64,000 nucleotides of DNA from Avena insularis. Its lineage: Eukaryota > Streptophyta > Magnoliopsida > Poales > Poaceae. The DNA is taken from positions 210,124,941 to 210,188,940 of the forward strand of contig CM042684.1 of the NCBI GenBank assembly GCA_023614405.1, given 5' to 3'. The translations under genes and the position numbers were made by a program. Under the pieces are notes generated by a model. The model was not told the origin of the DNA. It saw only the letters and a program-made list of their open reading frames with translations, and did not search any database. Shown here piece by piece: positions 1 to 13,200 of this stretch (its first letter is position 1; every line of letters starts with the position of its first letter).

Positions 1-2957
1 AACACATAGGGAAGGAGCTACCACATTGCATGTTGCACCAGTGTGGCAAAAGTTGCATCACAGAATCCACTGGTGTGTGTGGTGGATCAAAGTGGTTTTT
101 GGAAGAGAACCACATGCATTGACACTAGTGGATCCATGTGTCAAGGGAAAAGAACAAATGCAATGACTCTAGGGACTCTATGTGTCAAGCCATGGTCATA
201 GAGACCAAAAACACATAGGGAAGGAACTACCACATTGTATGTTGCACTAGTGTGGCAGAAGTTGCATCACAGAATCCACTGGGGTGTGTGGTCATCTGGA
301 TCAATCTAGTTTTGGAAGAGAGCACATGCAATGACACTAGTAGATCTATGTGTCATGGGTAAAGAATGAATCCAATGACTCTAGGGACTCCATGTGTCAA
401 GCCATGGTCATAGAGACCGAAAACACTTAGGGAAGGAGATTCCACATTGCATGTTGCACTAGTGTGGCAGAAGTTGCATTACATAATCCAGTAGAGTGTG
501 TGTGGTTATGTGAATCAATGTGCTTTTGGAAGAGAGCACATGCAATGACACACCAGTGGATTCATGTGTCATGGGAAAAGGACAAATGCAATGACTCTAG
601 GCACTCCATCTGTCAAGCCATGGTCACAGAGACCAAAAACACATAGGGAAGAAGCTTCTACCTTGCATGTTGCACCAGTGTGGGAAAAATTGTATCACCG
701 AATCCACTAGAGTGTGTGTGGTCATGTGGACCAATGTGGTTTTGGAAGAGAGAACATGCAATGACACTAGTGGATCCATGTGTCATGGGAAAAGAACTAA
801 TGCAATGACTCTAGGGAGTCCATGTGTCAAGCCATGGCCATAGAAACGAAAAACACATAGAGAAGTAGCTTCCACATTGCATGCTGCACCAGTGTGCCAA
901 AAGTTGCATCACAGAATCCACTGGAGTGTGTGTGGTCATGTGGATCAATGTGGTTTTAGAAGAGAGCACATGCAATGACACCAGTGGATCCATGTGTCAT
1001 GGGAAAAGAACAAATGCAATGGCTCTAGGAACTCCATATGTCAAGCTGTGGTCACAGAGACCAAAAACACATAGGGAAGAAGCTTCCACATTGCATGTGG
1101 CACCAGTGTGGAAGAAGTTGAGTCACAGAATCCATTGGGGTGTGTGGTCATGTGGATCAGTGTGGTTTTAGAAGAGAGCACATGCAATGACACAAGTGGA
1201 TCCATGTGTCATGGGAAAAGAACGAATGCAATGACTATAGGGATTCCATATGTCAAGCCATGGCAACAAAGACCAAAAATACATAGGGAACTAGCTTCCA
1301 CATTGCATGTTGCACCAGTGTGGCAGAAGTTGCATCACATAATCCACTAGAGTGTGTGTGGTCATGTGGATCAAATTGGTTTTTGAAGAGAGCACATGCA
1401 ATGACACCAGCTGATCCATGTGTCATTGGAAAAGAACAAATGCAATGACTATAGGGACTCCATGTGTTAAGCCATGGCCACAGAGACCAAAAATACACAG
1501 GGAAGAAGCTTCCACATTGCATGTTGCACAAGTGTGGCAGAAGTTGCATCACAGAAACCACTGGAGTGTGTGTGGTCATGTGGATCCATGTGGTTTTGGA
1601 AGAGAGCACATGCAATGATACCAGCGGATCCATGTGTCATGGGAAAAGAACAAATGCAATGACTATAGGGACTCCATTTGTCAAGCCATGGCCACAGAGA
1701 TCAAAAACACATAGGGAAGAAGCTTCCACCTTGCATGTTGCACTAGTATGGCAAAAGTTGCTGAGTGTGTGTGGTCATTTGAATCAATGTGGTTTTGGAA
1801 TTGAGCACATGCAATCACACCAGTAGATCCATGTGTCATGGGAAAAGATCTAATGCAATGACTCTAGGGACTCCATGTGTCAAGCCATGGTCACAGAGAC
1901 CAAGAACACATAGGGAAGGAGCTTCCACATTGCATGTTCACTAGTGTGGCAGAAGTTGCATTACATAATCCATTAGAGTGTGTGTGTTCATGTGAATCAA
2001 TGTGGTTTTGGATGAGAGCACATGCAATGACACAAGTGGATCCATGTGTTACGGGAAAAGAATAAATGCAATGACTATAGGCACTCCATCGATCAAGCCA
2101 TGGTCACAGAGACCAAAAACATATAGGGAAGCAGCTTCCACATTGCATGTTGCACCAGTGTGGGTAAAATTGCATCACAGAATCCACTAGAGTGTGTGTG
2201 GTCATGTGGACCAATGTGGTTTTGGAAGAGACCAGATGCAATGACACTAGTGGATCCATGTGTCATGGGAAAATAACAAATGCAATGACTCTTGGGACTC
2301 CATGTGTCAAGCCATGGCCACAGAAACAAAAAACACAAAGAGAAGTAGCTTCCACATTGCATGCTACTCTAGTGTGGCAGAAGTTGCATCACATAATCCA
2401 CTGGAGTGTGTGTGGTTATGTGGATCAATGTGGTTTTAGAAGAGAGCACATGCAATACACCAGTGGATCCATGTGTCACAGGAAAATAACAAATGCAATG
2501 ACTCTAGGGACTCGACATATCAATCTATGGTCAGAGAGACCAAACACATAGGGAAGCAGCTTCCACATTCCATGTTGCACCAGTGTGGCAGAAGTTGCAT
2601 CACAAACTCCAATGGGGTGTGTGGTCATGTGGATCAATGTGGTTTTGGAAGAGAGCACATGCAATGACACCAGTGGATCCATGTGTCATCGGAAAAGAAC
2701 AAATGCAATGACTCTAGCGACTCCATGTGTTAGGCCATGGCCATAGAGGTGAAAAACACATAGAGAAGAAGCTTCCACATTGCATGTTGCACCAGCATGG
2801 AAGAAGTTGCATCACAGAATCCTCTGGAGTGTGTGTGGTCATGTGGATCAGTGTGGTTTCCATAGGGAAGAAGCTTCCACATTGCATGTTGCACCAGTGT
2901 TGCAGAAGCTGCATTACAGACACTAGAGTGTGTGGTCATGTGGATCAATGTGGTGTG
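1..2957. repeat. Satellite array 1, ~214-bp monomer (about 14 copies)
   Basis: Head-to-tail monomers can be followed by the recurring string AACACATAGGG, which falls near 1, 210, 422, 638, 852, 1066 and 1278, giving a spacing of about 209-216 bp. Most monomers carry GTGGATCCATGTGTCA, which contains a BamHI site. Each full monomer holds two related sub-repeats that begin ATGCAATGAC and end in CCATGTGTCA, 44 bp apart. One monomer near 2860 has lost about half its length, and the array stops after 2957 without a target duplication. Apparent reading frames are by-products of the repeat. The same family makes up 21433-42279 in the same orientation. I do not recognise it as a named satellite. Confidence 0.95.
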
Positions 2958-5890
2958 GACCATCTTTTTCTAAAACCTTTTTATAAAGCTTTTTGAATTC
3001 TACTCTTGGTAGAAATACCAAGTACTCTCACCTTATTCAAACTCCACCCTTTCAAAATACCCATCCCTAACTCAATCTAGGCTTGGAAGTACCCATGGTG
3101 GTAGATTTGTTTTGTTTGTAAGATGAGTTGCCTTGAGCTGCTAAGATGAATTGCCTTGATCTGCTGCCTGACTTGATTGCTTAGAAGTAGTATGAGATAC
3201 CCTAGGAGCTCATCATATAGCATCTATATAACCCAAGAGTGTCAACCCTAAACAAGTCAACCAAGCTAGATCTAATCTCTAGCCACTAGGTTCTCATCTA
3301 AAACTCTTAACCAGATCAACTCTGAAGTGATCCGTTCTAGAAGTTTCCAAGTTAATGAAGACCAATATCAAGCATACATCCTTTCTACTCAATCTACACT
3401 TCAACATCATCCACTTGATGATGCTATGATACCTTGCAACCCATCAAAAACATCCCCACCCATATTCTAGTCAAAAACCTTAAATCTGTTAAATTTGACA
3501 AAGTCTGGAAACTATTTCAACCTCACCTCTTTGAATGCCTCTCTTTCTCAACCCTTGTGCATTTTTAGTAATGTACTTGAACCATATGGCAGGCATCCTA
3601 AGGACTGCCAAGGCCCACTCTTTCCCTTGGCTAGATCACCTTTTAACCCACTTGTTCTTGATGGTTTTGCAAGCAAGAAATTAACTTTTTCTGCAAATCT
3701 TATCATGTTGCCTACTTTGGCTGAAGCTCACATCCATATGCTACCTCCCATTGACCAAATCCTTTCATGGTTATGGTCTACTAACCATGTTATATCAATC
3801 CACACCTTCCTTGTTTCCATTGAAGCTTAGCGCTTCTTAAACCCACATGGTTTATAAGGCATCCTAACTCATTTGGTATGGCAGCCTTATTTTTCAACAA
3901 AGTTTTCCATCACCTCTAGACCACCTCAAATGTAACCAAGCCAAACTCCTTCTGCCATGATCATCTATATAACTTGTTCTAACTATCCATCTATCCCTTG
4001 CATCAAGGTGACCTCCGAGCTCAGTAATCCAACCTTGTTTAGGTGGTATAAAATATTAATGCCCTAGATCCTCCAATCCTTCTTTTCTTCTCAAATCCCT
4101 CTTGTTTTGCAACACCCAAGGTTTTCAAAGATGGACACTTCAAACTGACATCATCTACCTGGGATATAATACCTTGCCAAATAAATTCCATAATTATTTG
4201 GAACCTAAAACTATTTAAAATCCATTCTTGGCAAAACCCTCAAAATCCACCCTATAAAGGCAAGTTTGTTTTTCTCCAAATCACCTTGCCAACTCAAGCT
4301 ACATTTGAGGCCTATACATCATACCCTACCTTCCCATATCAAAAATAAATATTTTTGAAATCCTTGATTATTTCGTTTTGCCCTTTTTCTTAAATGGCAA
4401 AAACAAGAAATAATCCCTTAAAATTACTTTTTCTTGCAAACAAATTCCAAGAAAATTCCCCAATCTAGGAATTGGTATTTAGGGCCATCTCACATCAAAA
4501 ACTAACCTTGTCCCATGTGAATATATCAAATGACCTTCTAGAAACCATTTCCACACTATTGGAATAAATAAGATAAACATGATCTAAAATGACCCAATAA
4601 ATGCCACAAATTTCCTAGAGGTGTATATAGATCACCTGTATCCACCAGCAACCTTTTATCACCTTACCAAGATCAAATCGAAGAATTTCCTTCATAATCA
4701 TTCCTAAGGCCACAACTTGAATGTGATCAAAACATGAATTAAACCCTACTCCAAAACCCTCCATACTTGCTCCTTGTCCTTTTTGATCACCTGCCTCTTT
4801 TTGTTTTTCCTTTTGTTTTTCCTTTAAATTGTTTCCAAAAAACTAAGGTTAGTATTTAATCTAGATAAAATGGAAAATACATGATTATGCACAAATATAA
4901 TTTTGTAAATGTTCCTCAGGGTTTACTCTAACATACAGAACCAGCTCATGGTCCAATTTTTTTTATTAATTACTAAGATTAAATATTCTAAAATACATCC
5001 TTTGCAATGAATAAATTGCTCAACTTTATCCACATATCCAAATGGGACAAGACTAAATCCCTCTGGTAGGTATTGAAGTCACCCATCTTTTTGCCCTGGG
5101 CTCATGCCAAGTTGAAGAATAGTTTTACTGTAACAAAAATAACAATATTAATACAAATCTGACTTTAGAAAATTCTGTAGGACAAACCATAGCTTGTTTG
5201 GAGTTGATTAAAACCCTCAGTGATGGGGTACATTAAGACCTATCCAAATCCAGGAGCCCATAAATTTTTGAGCTTCTGATGAATTTTAATGAATTAAATC
5301 CTTCTACATGTGGTATTTTAACTAGATAAATCCTTATAGTATATATATACAACACCAACTATAGTGATTCCAATTCTTACTGGAAGGTGTTTGCAATACC
5401 TATCCATTGTCCTTTACCTCATATCATTTGGACCTGCAGTATTAATCTGGTGAAAAAGACAAACTAAACACATAAGTGACTTTGGGAATTTCCCAATGGC
5501 CTTCTGGTAAATATTTTGAAGTGATTCCAACTCTCACTAAAACTGTCCATGAAATCCTACTTAACCATCCAAGGAAATATTTTTTGGACCTATAGAACTT
5601 TTCTGGTGAATTATTCCCTAAAACTAGAGTTTTAATCACTATAAAATAAATAGTAAATCAATGGAAATTGATAAAATAGTGAAACCACTTTTGTTGTTTT
5701 CATTTTGTCAGAACCTATATGAGGACATCCTTTTGCATATTCATATCATATAGAACTTGACCTTGGATTAAAATCCCTTAAATAGGTGGTTTTGGCCACC
5801 AAAACCATGAAAGAAAAACCACAAATGCCTCTCAAGTATTTTTAGTTTCCTATATCCAACTATTCAAAACCTACTAATTTGAACAATGTG
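2958..5890. other. Non-coding, AT-rich, decayed repeat-derived sequence
   Basis: No reading frame here resembles a protein; the longest (111 codons at 3495-3830) has no recognisable motif. The left edge abuts the satellite directly. Between about 5060 and 5620 there are two or three very diverged copies of a block of roughly 160 bp. Shared words are AGTGATTCCAA, TTGGACCT and CTGGTGAA, seen near 5361-5455 and 5522-5612. I infer that this is an old LTR or an untranslated part of a retroelement, but no terminal sequence or primer site confirms it. Confidence 0.4.
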
Positions 5891-6619
5891 TCGTATGTTT
5901 GTTGTTGTATTATAAAGATGTGTGTATGCCTTGTGTTGATTGTGGCCTTGTTTGCTTGCATGTGTTACCTCTGACGATGATAGTTGCGATTATATCGAAG
6001 ATCGGAAGAAGTGGTTATTATTGGATTATTATGGTATTCTCAGAAGAAGTCTAGGGACATATATTTCCAGATTGCTGATATCAGGCAAGCCACCTTCTTG
6101 CACATAAGCCTTGTCCTACTATTTTACATATGCACGTTTTACCTACTATTTATGTAAATTGCATTGTTTTATATTATGAAGGTCTATATCGGGTAGTGGC
6201 TTGGCTCCTCCAAACCATTACACATGTGTACTACTAAGTAGAACCCCCTTGACGACACCTATTTGTCCCTAGAATGGTGGATGGTGTATAACACCATAAC
6301 CCTTTGGAGACCCTGTTTTAGCCGAGAAAAACTATAGGATGGGAAGACCTCAGAAAAAGGTTTACAAAAATGTTTTATGATAAAACCTTGGTGAGGTTTG
6401 ACCTACCAAGAGAAGTTTGAGAAAGTAAAAATGTCTTGGTTTTACAAATGATGTTGGAAAGGAGGATGAGAAAATGTTTACAAAAATGCACCTGGTTATT
6501 TGCAGCTTAGCTATAACAACTCATTCGTGCAACCACATTACCCCGAAATGAGACGGGGCTTAACTCAAAGTAGTTCACTCTGATATGGGAATTCTCACTG
6601 CTACGCATGGGGGATCATC
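5891..6619. other. Left half of the sequence split by the giant solo LTR
   Basis: Non-coding sequence that continues at 10884 once the solo LTR and one TCATC copy are removed, because TCATC at 6615-6619 is repeated at 10884-10888. It contains recurring phrases such as AAAGGTTTACAAAAATG and AAAATGTTTACAAAA near 6360 and 6475, with related text near 11445-11480, so the two halves probably belong to one old LTR-type sequence. No coding content is visible. Confidence 0.5.
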
Positions 6620-9600
6620 TGTAACACCCTCAAATCGGCCCTATGCAAGCTTTAGCGCTTCCCGCCAAACCCGCATAGAAACGATTCAAGGACGCCCCCC
6701 AGGCACTTTCGTGCGGGTGGAGAACAAAGTAATAACATTACACATCAGTCCTCGATGGGACCCACAGAACAGATATATATACAACATGACTCCATGAGTC
6801 AAGAATACGGATGTACAGTACAAAGATCCAAATCACCTTGAAAACGATAGAGCGTCCGACTACGGACAAGATGCAAATGGGGCTAAGAGCCCTGAAGAAT
6901 AACCAATGGCGTCCATAACCCTGCCCAGGCCAAGCCGAAAGGGTAACCCTGCTAACGACGTCGATCTCAAACCTGCTTAAACAAAAGGGGTGCCGACAAA
7001 GGGCAAAGGAAAAAGAGAGCGGTCGATCGAGGCAGTGCAGGCGAGACTAGAATTCGGCGGTCCTCGCCTACATAGGTATGGTGGACTGAAGCGGCAGCGC
7101 AGCATGCACTATCAAGCTATAGAGACTCGATATAGCTGTCGGCTATTAGAGAGGGATAAGAAAGACCTATTCGGAACCAACCTGATGCTACCACCAAACA
7201 TACCCATCCTGGTATTTCCCCCTCGAGACCAAACGAGGAAGTCAACCGAGGAACTCACACAGTTGGCAGTTTTATTCATTCCGTTATAGTTGCGGCAATT
7301 ACTAGTCAAATATAGATAGCATGAGTCATCCTGATATAATAAGCAGTGGGCAGTTTTAGTTAACCATTCCGTTGTAGTGGCAACACTTACTAGTCAGATA
7401 CGGTTAGCATGAGATATCCCAAACCCAGTAGTAGTTGGTACTTTTATTTAGCCATTCCGTTGTAGTGGAGCTGATTACTAGTCATATCGGATACAAGTCA
7501 AATTATAACAGTAAACTTTAGTTATAGTTGTCTATGATCGAGAACTGTGCTCCAAGTCGTCCATAACCGCGGACACGGCTTTTTGAAAAGATTTAACCTA
7601 GGTGCACCAAAGTATCCACACGCACTTGACCCTTTTGCTAGATCAGTTAACATACACCCATCGGTATGTCGGCGGGCCTAAGTCATGACGTTCCCGGACC
7701 CAAAGCAAGTACATGGGGCCACCCACTAATCTACCCATAGCGAAGTCGGCCGGTCTCGAGACGGACTCGGGGTTTGTGTAGACGGTAAAGCATCGGGAAC
7801 CCGAAAGTGTGACTGGGCTTGTCGATACACAAAGCAAAACGTGTCACGTCCTAAACAGTGCAAGTACCGCACAATTTAAATTAAGCAGTAAAGCATGGCA
7901 TAAGTACAGGATAGTAATAAAGCCCCAAACTAATTGTGGCCCCTGGTACAATACTTTGAAATCAGGTACTAATCGATGGGGGTGCCCACACACCCCACCT
8001 GTGGTTAGCGCGCTCGATCTCGTAACAGGTGTCAAGAACTCGGGGTCCTACGAGACACCAGTGAGCGGTTAAAAACCAAATATTGTCTATTACCCACCGG
8101 TGCCTCTGCATTTACCTACTTCCAAATTTTAGTTATTAAACAGTAATTAAAGCCATGATCATCTCCAACATTAAACACGCGGCAGTCCTCCAACAACTGT
8201 GGTACTTGACGACACGCAACAACACTTGAGCAAGCGACTACGACGCGCAAGTCCAACTACCTACCAATCAACAGGTAATAGGATGTGTCCAAGGCAATAT
8301 AAGGCTGCAAGGGATATCACGGGTACGAAAACTAGAGCATCGCAACACAGATAGCAATAGATCAACAGGAGGGAATAAATACTATAAAAGTAAGATAGGT
8401 AGAAAGGGGAAGATGCTCGCCTGAAAACACTGTCGAAGGTTCACTGGGGACCAGGTCGACACTCGCATCAACTCATCGGCCTAATCCGTGAAGAAGCAAA
8501 GCACTAGCAAAAACACCGGGTGCAATATTTAATACTACGGCAGAAGGTCGGGCATGATGCATGTATGATGTATGACATGGCAGGCATGCGATGCAATTAG
8601 GCCATATTAAGCGGAACCGGGGTCCCGATAATTATTTACTAGGTTCATGTTGTTTAGATACCCCGCACTTTAAATGTTGTCTTAACAAGTCAAATAGTGG
8701 CACCGGTTCGCTACACAAATTTAAATGGGACCAATATGAGACTAGAAATGTCCGCATATGGATCCCATATTTAATTATATGGTTAATCGGCATAAGGCCC
8801 CCAAACCACACAAATATGCATGCGAGTATGAACAATTTAATATGCGACAGACGATAATGTCATATTATAAAAATAATGGGATCTCGGATAGGGAATCACA
8901 TTAGGGTTCAGCGAACTTGGGCTCCGAGGGGTTCGGGGTCGGTCTCAGGGTTCAACGGGAGAACGGCTCGACGAGATCGGTCTCGGACAACGGAAGTCGA
9001 TCTTGTCGCATCCGAGAAGAAGAACTTGGTTGGCGTCGGGGGCACATCGGATCCGCCCTGGTCGGTGCCGATCTTGTCGTCACGAAGATCTTGTCGGGTT
9101 CTCGTGTCGGGTCGGTCTTGACGTTCGGGAAGAAGATCTTGGCGTGCGACGTCGTCGGCATTGGTGCGGGAAGGAGGTCTTGTCGTTCCGTGTCGGTGAC
9201 CTTGGCATCCGGGTTCTCGGCGAACTTGGCGTCCGGGAAGGGGTACTTGGCGGTCTCGGAGCGGTTTTGGGTTCGGGTCTTGGAGTCCGTGCTGGAGGGC
9301 TTGTGTAGGAGCGCTTGATAACCCGCGAGGAAGTTCTTATCGGTGACGTCCTTGAATGGGCGCCGGTGGTTCATCGGGTTCGTTCGGAGCGGTGACGATC
9401 TTGGTGTTTGAAACTTGGGACGCTACGGTCGTCGACTTGGACTTGAGTGGCACCGAGGAAGCAAAGATGGACAACACCGCGAGAACCATCAACACGGACA
9501 TGAGCACCCGTCAAAGGAACCCGAGCAACCGAGGGCCTCCGGTCTTCTAGGCATTCAAGCCAACAGGTCATGCGCATGCCTTGAACTACCTGAACCTGGC

Positions 9601-10883
9601 AAACGCACACATGCAGGAGGAGGGGAGGCGCGCGCGGACAACAGAGGAAAGGAGATGACGCGGGCAGCGCTTCATCTGGCCATAGAAGAAGGCAAGCAGG
9701 AACACGGGGCCATGACGGTGGAGTCGAGGCGCAGGCAAGGAAGAGCCAGCAGGCGGTGCCACGCTCGTTCGGGCGACGGCGACGTGCACAGGACGGTGGC
9801 GGCTCCGGATGGAGGCGACGCAGATGGCGTGGATGGGGCGAGCTCGGCTCGAGGCCGGTGGCGCGCGAAGCCAGGGTCGCAGGGAGGCCGGGCGTCCGCT
9901 GGTGGCGGAAGGAGGGCGCTGGCGGGGCGGCGGGGACCAGGCGGCGATGGGCTCGGACGGCCGGTTAGGGAGGACGCGCGGCCGGCGATGAGGCTAAAGG
10001 AGGCGAGGAGGCTGACGTCGAGGGACTTGGCATGGCATGAGGCGCAGAGGCGAGGGGAACACCGGCGGAGGAGGCGCGCTCGCGGGGGAGGGGAGGGCCG
10101 CGGGCGAGGTCGGTGATGCGGGAGCCGAGCGACGAGGCGAGGCTGGCGGTTGGCGGCGGGATCTGGCCGGAGAGCTCCGCAGCGGGGGCAAAGCCGGGGA
10201 GAGGGCGGGCGACGGCGGCGCGGAGGCCGGCGAGGTGTAGAGGAGACGGCGAGGTGGAACGCGGGGAGAGGAGGGAGCGGTTCACGGCGTGGGGTCCACG
10301 CGGGGCGGACGGGTGGCGTGGTTGGTGAGCGTGGGGTGTGGGAGGACGTGCAGGGGCGGTGGGCCGCGTGGGGAGAGGCAGGTGGAGGTGGGGAGGAGGG
10401 GAGTGGGTGCAGGTGGGGCCGGGTCTGAGGTGGCGGGCTGGGATTGGATAGGGGGAAGGGAGTGGTGAGGTGGCGGTTGGCTATTGGGTGGGGTGATGTG
10501 GAGGCTCAGTGGATAGATTAGGTTGGGGTAGGAAAAGGGTTTAGGTAGTCCATTTTTTGTACTGGGGGTGGCCGACTGGGTCGGATCGGCCCGGTTCGGC
10601 TGTCCCCTAAAAATAATTAAACATTTTATTTATTTAAAACGGGGCTTTTGAAACCCGTGGGTAGACAAAACGAAATACTCCGGAGACCCGGGTTTTGGAT
10701 TTGAAATAAAGGCGGGGTATTTAGAAAACAAAATATGTTTCTCGAAAATAGTTTCAGTCAAACAAATGCATGATGATGATGATGCTCAAATGCAATGTGG
10801 CACGATGACATGAGCATGCGGTCATGATGATGCAATGCACAAAAACAACGCGATTTTCTAGTAGTGGTTTTGCGGGCGCCACA
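6620..10883 (-). mobile_element. Giant solo LTR (4,264 bp), LARD/Sukkula-like, minus orientation
   Basis: The unit runs from TGTAACACCC at 6620 to GGCGCCACA ending at 10883 and is flanked by the perfect 5-bp target duplication TCATC (6615-6619 and 10884-10888). There is no internal domain, so this is a single LTR left after LTR-LTR recombination. Read on the minus strand it begins TGTGGCGCCC. Its first few hundred bases share CATGCTCATGTCATC and TTGCATTTGAGCATCAT with the LTR that starts at 58039. Its last part (about 7280-7560) matches 61780-61920 of that LTR, which fixes the orientation. The size fits the 4-5 kb LTRs of the barley LARD family Sukkula, but that name is from memory and untested. 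The open frames in the GC-rich middle are not supported as genes. Confidence 0.85.
8880..10550 (-). other. GC-rich, gene-leader-like core of the giant solo LTR
   Basis: This stretch is strongly GC-rich and CpG-rich compared with its surroundings, and it opens long frames on both strands purely because of composition. On the minus strand it is bracketed by telo-box-like motifs: CCTAAACCCT (reverse complement of about 10536-10545) and AACCCTAA (reverse complement of 8901-8908). The related LTR at 58039-62698 has the same arrangement between about 58990 and 60260. I infer a promoter and leader region of the LTR transcript rather than a coding exon. Confidence 0.45.
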
Positions 10884-11951
10884 TCATCTCCCTCAAAATC
10901 CGAGCTTACCTTTATAGAAAGGGTCAATTATTAAATAGTCACCTGGAGGAAGCAGAGTCACCCATGCGAGTGACCGGGCGAACTATGAGCCCTTCATTGA
11001 AAGTGCCCCCTCCAGGTCTGAGTGGGGTGCTCTGGTTGGTCCTCGGATCCAGATGTCCCGTTCTTGAGGGGAACAACTCATAGGGTAGGGCCCATGTCGG
11101 AGTGGACTTTCTGAGGGTTATGTTTGATTATCCGAACCCCGCATACTGGTGTGTATGACGATTCATGGTGAACCGCGGCGGATGGATCGAATCTTGTGGG
11201 TAAAGTGTACAATCTCTGCAGAGTGTAAATCTATTCGAATAGCCATGTCCGCGGTTATGGACGGTTGGACAAACTACTATAGAGCGGTGATGGTTTTGAT
11301 TTCAAAAACGACTTCAGAAAAAGCAAAGGCTTTGGAAATGATTTGACCCTAGGATGGTCGGAAAGGACGGCAAGGAGTTTGGTCACGAGATGACCGGAAA
11401 TAAGAAACAAATGGGTGACCCAATCCTAGTGTTTTCCAAAACTTTTCAAAAAGGTTTCCAAAATGTTTACAAAAGTTTTCAACAAAGTTATGTAGATGCT
11501 ATATCTACAAGAGAAACTATTTGAGAAAAGAACCTCTCTTGGAGCCCTTCTGCTACCATAGCCATATTGCATATCCTTTTGTTATTATCATTATCTTAAG
11601 GTGGTTTGCGAGTACATTCCAAGTACTCACTGGCATTGTCCCTGGCTATTAACTTGGTCAGATTTCGAGAAGAAGGTGAATTTGATGACTATGCGAGCTA
11701 GGACGTTCTCCCAGTTAGTTGCATGTAGGTTAAGGCATGGCTCAGTCTCTACGCTTGATGAAGTTCCGCTGATGATGATTGATGTAGCCATAATGGCATG
11801 TAAGGTATGACATGTATCCGCTTAAGTAATGGATGTTTACTTTGATACTTGTTGGTTATGTGCGACGACTAACTGATCATGGGATCATGGTGGATGCATA
11901 ACAGGGATTCTCGGAGGATTAATCCGGGGGCCCCACAGGTGGGGCATTGGT
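10884..11951. other. Right half of the split sequence, non-coding LTR-like
   Basis: Starts with the second TCATC copy. It contains GCCATGTCCGCGGTTATGG at about 11242, a phrase that also occurs in shorter form in the LTR at 58039-62698 (near 61780), so I infer an older Gypsy-type LTR of related ancestry. It ends where similarity to the Copia-like LTR begins, near GGTGGGGCGCGAAACT. Short frames such as 11149-11346 show no protein motif. Confidence 0.45.
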
Positions 11952-13144
11952 AGTACCGGTGGGGCGCGAAACTGACCCAAACGGGCAGATTTCTCTTGCC
12001 TATTTAAGTGCCCCCTCTTCCCCAATGTTTCCCCAACTTTTGAGGCCATTTTTGCTAGCTCTTCCAGTCTCTCTCCTCCATTGTTGACCTTCAAAAGCTT
12101 GCCCTCTCCCCTTCTACCTCCCATGATTCTTGCATCTCTTTGAGGGATTTGAGAGAGGAGATCTAGATCTATAACCCCACCTAACGAAATTCCTTCTTCG
12201 TGAAGGAATCCTTGGGATCTAGATCTTGGAGAGTTTTCTATTATCCTCTTGTGTTCTTCCTCCCTTACTCCCCCAATAGCTTTTGTAGCTTTGGTGGAAT
12301 TTGAGAGTGAAGGACTTGCCTCTTGCATTTGGTGCATAGGTTTGAATTCTCCCCGGAGATTCCGCGAATTCAAGCTCTTGGGCTTGTTTCTTTTGGGTTC
12401 GTGGAACCCTAGATGGTTGTGTGGAGTTGTGGTGAGTTCTTGGGGCCTCCAATTGAGTTGTGTAGATTCCTCAAACTTGTGGTCTGTTGTGGCATTGTTC
12501 TTGGGGGCTCCAATTGTTGTGGAGTTTCCTCAAGTTTGTAGCATTTGTGGCGTTTCATGGGAGCCCTCTGATTTAGTTGTGGAGATTGCCCCAAGCCCTG
12601 TACAGGTTCGGTGACCGCCCTCAAGTGTCCCATAGTAGATTGTGAGTAGGCCTTTGTGGCGAGATCACAGGATAATAGGGTGAGACTTTTTTGGCATCGG
12701 TGGTTTACGTGCCTTCGCATCTTGGGGTGAGGCCTTGTGTGGCCTTGGGTGAGCATTGAGCCACCACATTTCAAGGTGAGCCATTTGTGGTGTTCGAAGT
12801 ACATTGTGCCATCGCACCTCTCCAACAAAGACATAGCTTCTTTGTAAGTGAACTTCGTGATAAAAATCATTGTCTTCGCGTCCATAGGTTATCTCTCAAC
12901 CGAGCCCTTTACTTATGTAATTTACATTGTGATAGCCATCGTGCTTGAAGTATTTTATCTTGTTATCACCTTGTTGCTTATTTTGCTTAGCATAGATTGT
13001 TGGTGCACTTAGTTGAACCTAGTGGATATAGGCTTTGGCTTGATAAATTAAACGTTAGTTTTATTCCACATTTATTAGAGCCTAAACTATAATAATTTTA
13101 AAACACCTATTCACCCCCTCTAGGCAACGTCCATTTCCCTTTCA
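11952..13144 (+). repeat. Partial 5' LTR of the Copia-like element
   Basis: Aligns with 20300-21432 over its whole length, starting around GGTGGGGCGCGAAACT. It includes shared runs such as CCAATGTTTCCCCAACTTTT and AGCTTGCCCTCTCCCCTT. It ends CCCTTTCA just before the primer site. The portion corresponding to 19120-20290 is missing, and upstream sequence does not align with it, so the 5' end was lost by deletion or rearrangement. Confidence 0.85.
12001..12008 (+). promoter_or_regulatory. TATA-like box of the Copia-like 5' LTR
   Basis: TATTTAAG follows TCTCTTGCC and is conserved at 20347-20354 in the 3' LTR. The position within the LTR, about 1.1 kb before its end, suggests the U3/R boundary. 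Activity is inferred only. Confidence 0.5.
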
Positions 13145-13146
13145 AT

Positions 13147-13158
13147 TGGTATCAGAGC
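13147..13158 (+). other. Primer binding site, initiator Met-tRNA type
   Basis: TGGTATCAGAGC lies two bases after the LTR end (CCCTTTCA AT). It is the complement of the 3' end of plant initiator methionine tRNA, the usual primer of Copia elements. It fixes the LTR boundary at 13144. Confidence 0.9.
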
Positions 13159-13200
13159 CAGGTCACTCGCTTCTTAGGCTTCACTGCCTCGAGAGTAAAG

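Noticed and set aside
1..2957. Centromeric satellite
   Set aside because: The higher-order structure is suggestive, but the monomer matches no centromeric repeat I know and the surrounding elements do not look like the CRM/Cereba type. Location cannot be judged from sequence.
9415..10116. 233-codon plus-strand frame, the longest apart from retroelement genes
   Set aside because: It lies within a giant LTR in a GC-rich stretch, is Arg/Gly/Ala-rich, overlaps long frames on the other strand, and has no domain. Composition explains it.
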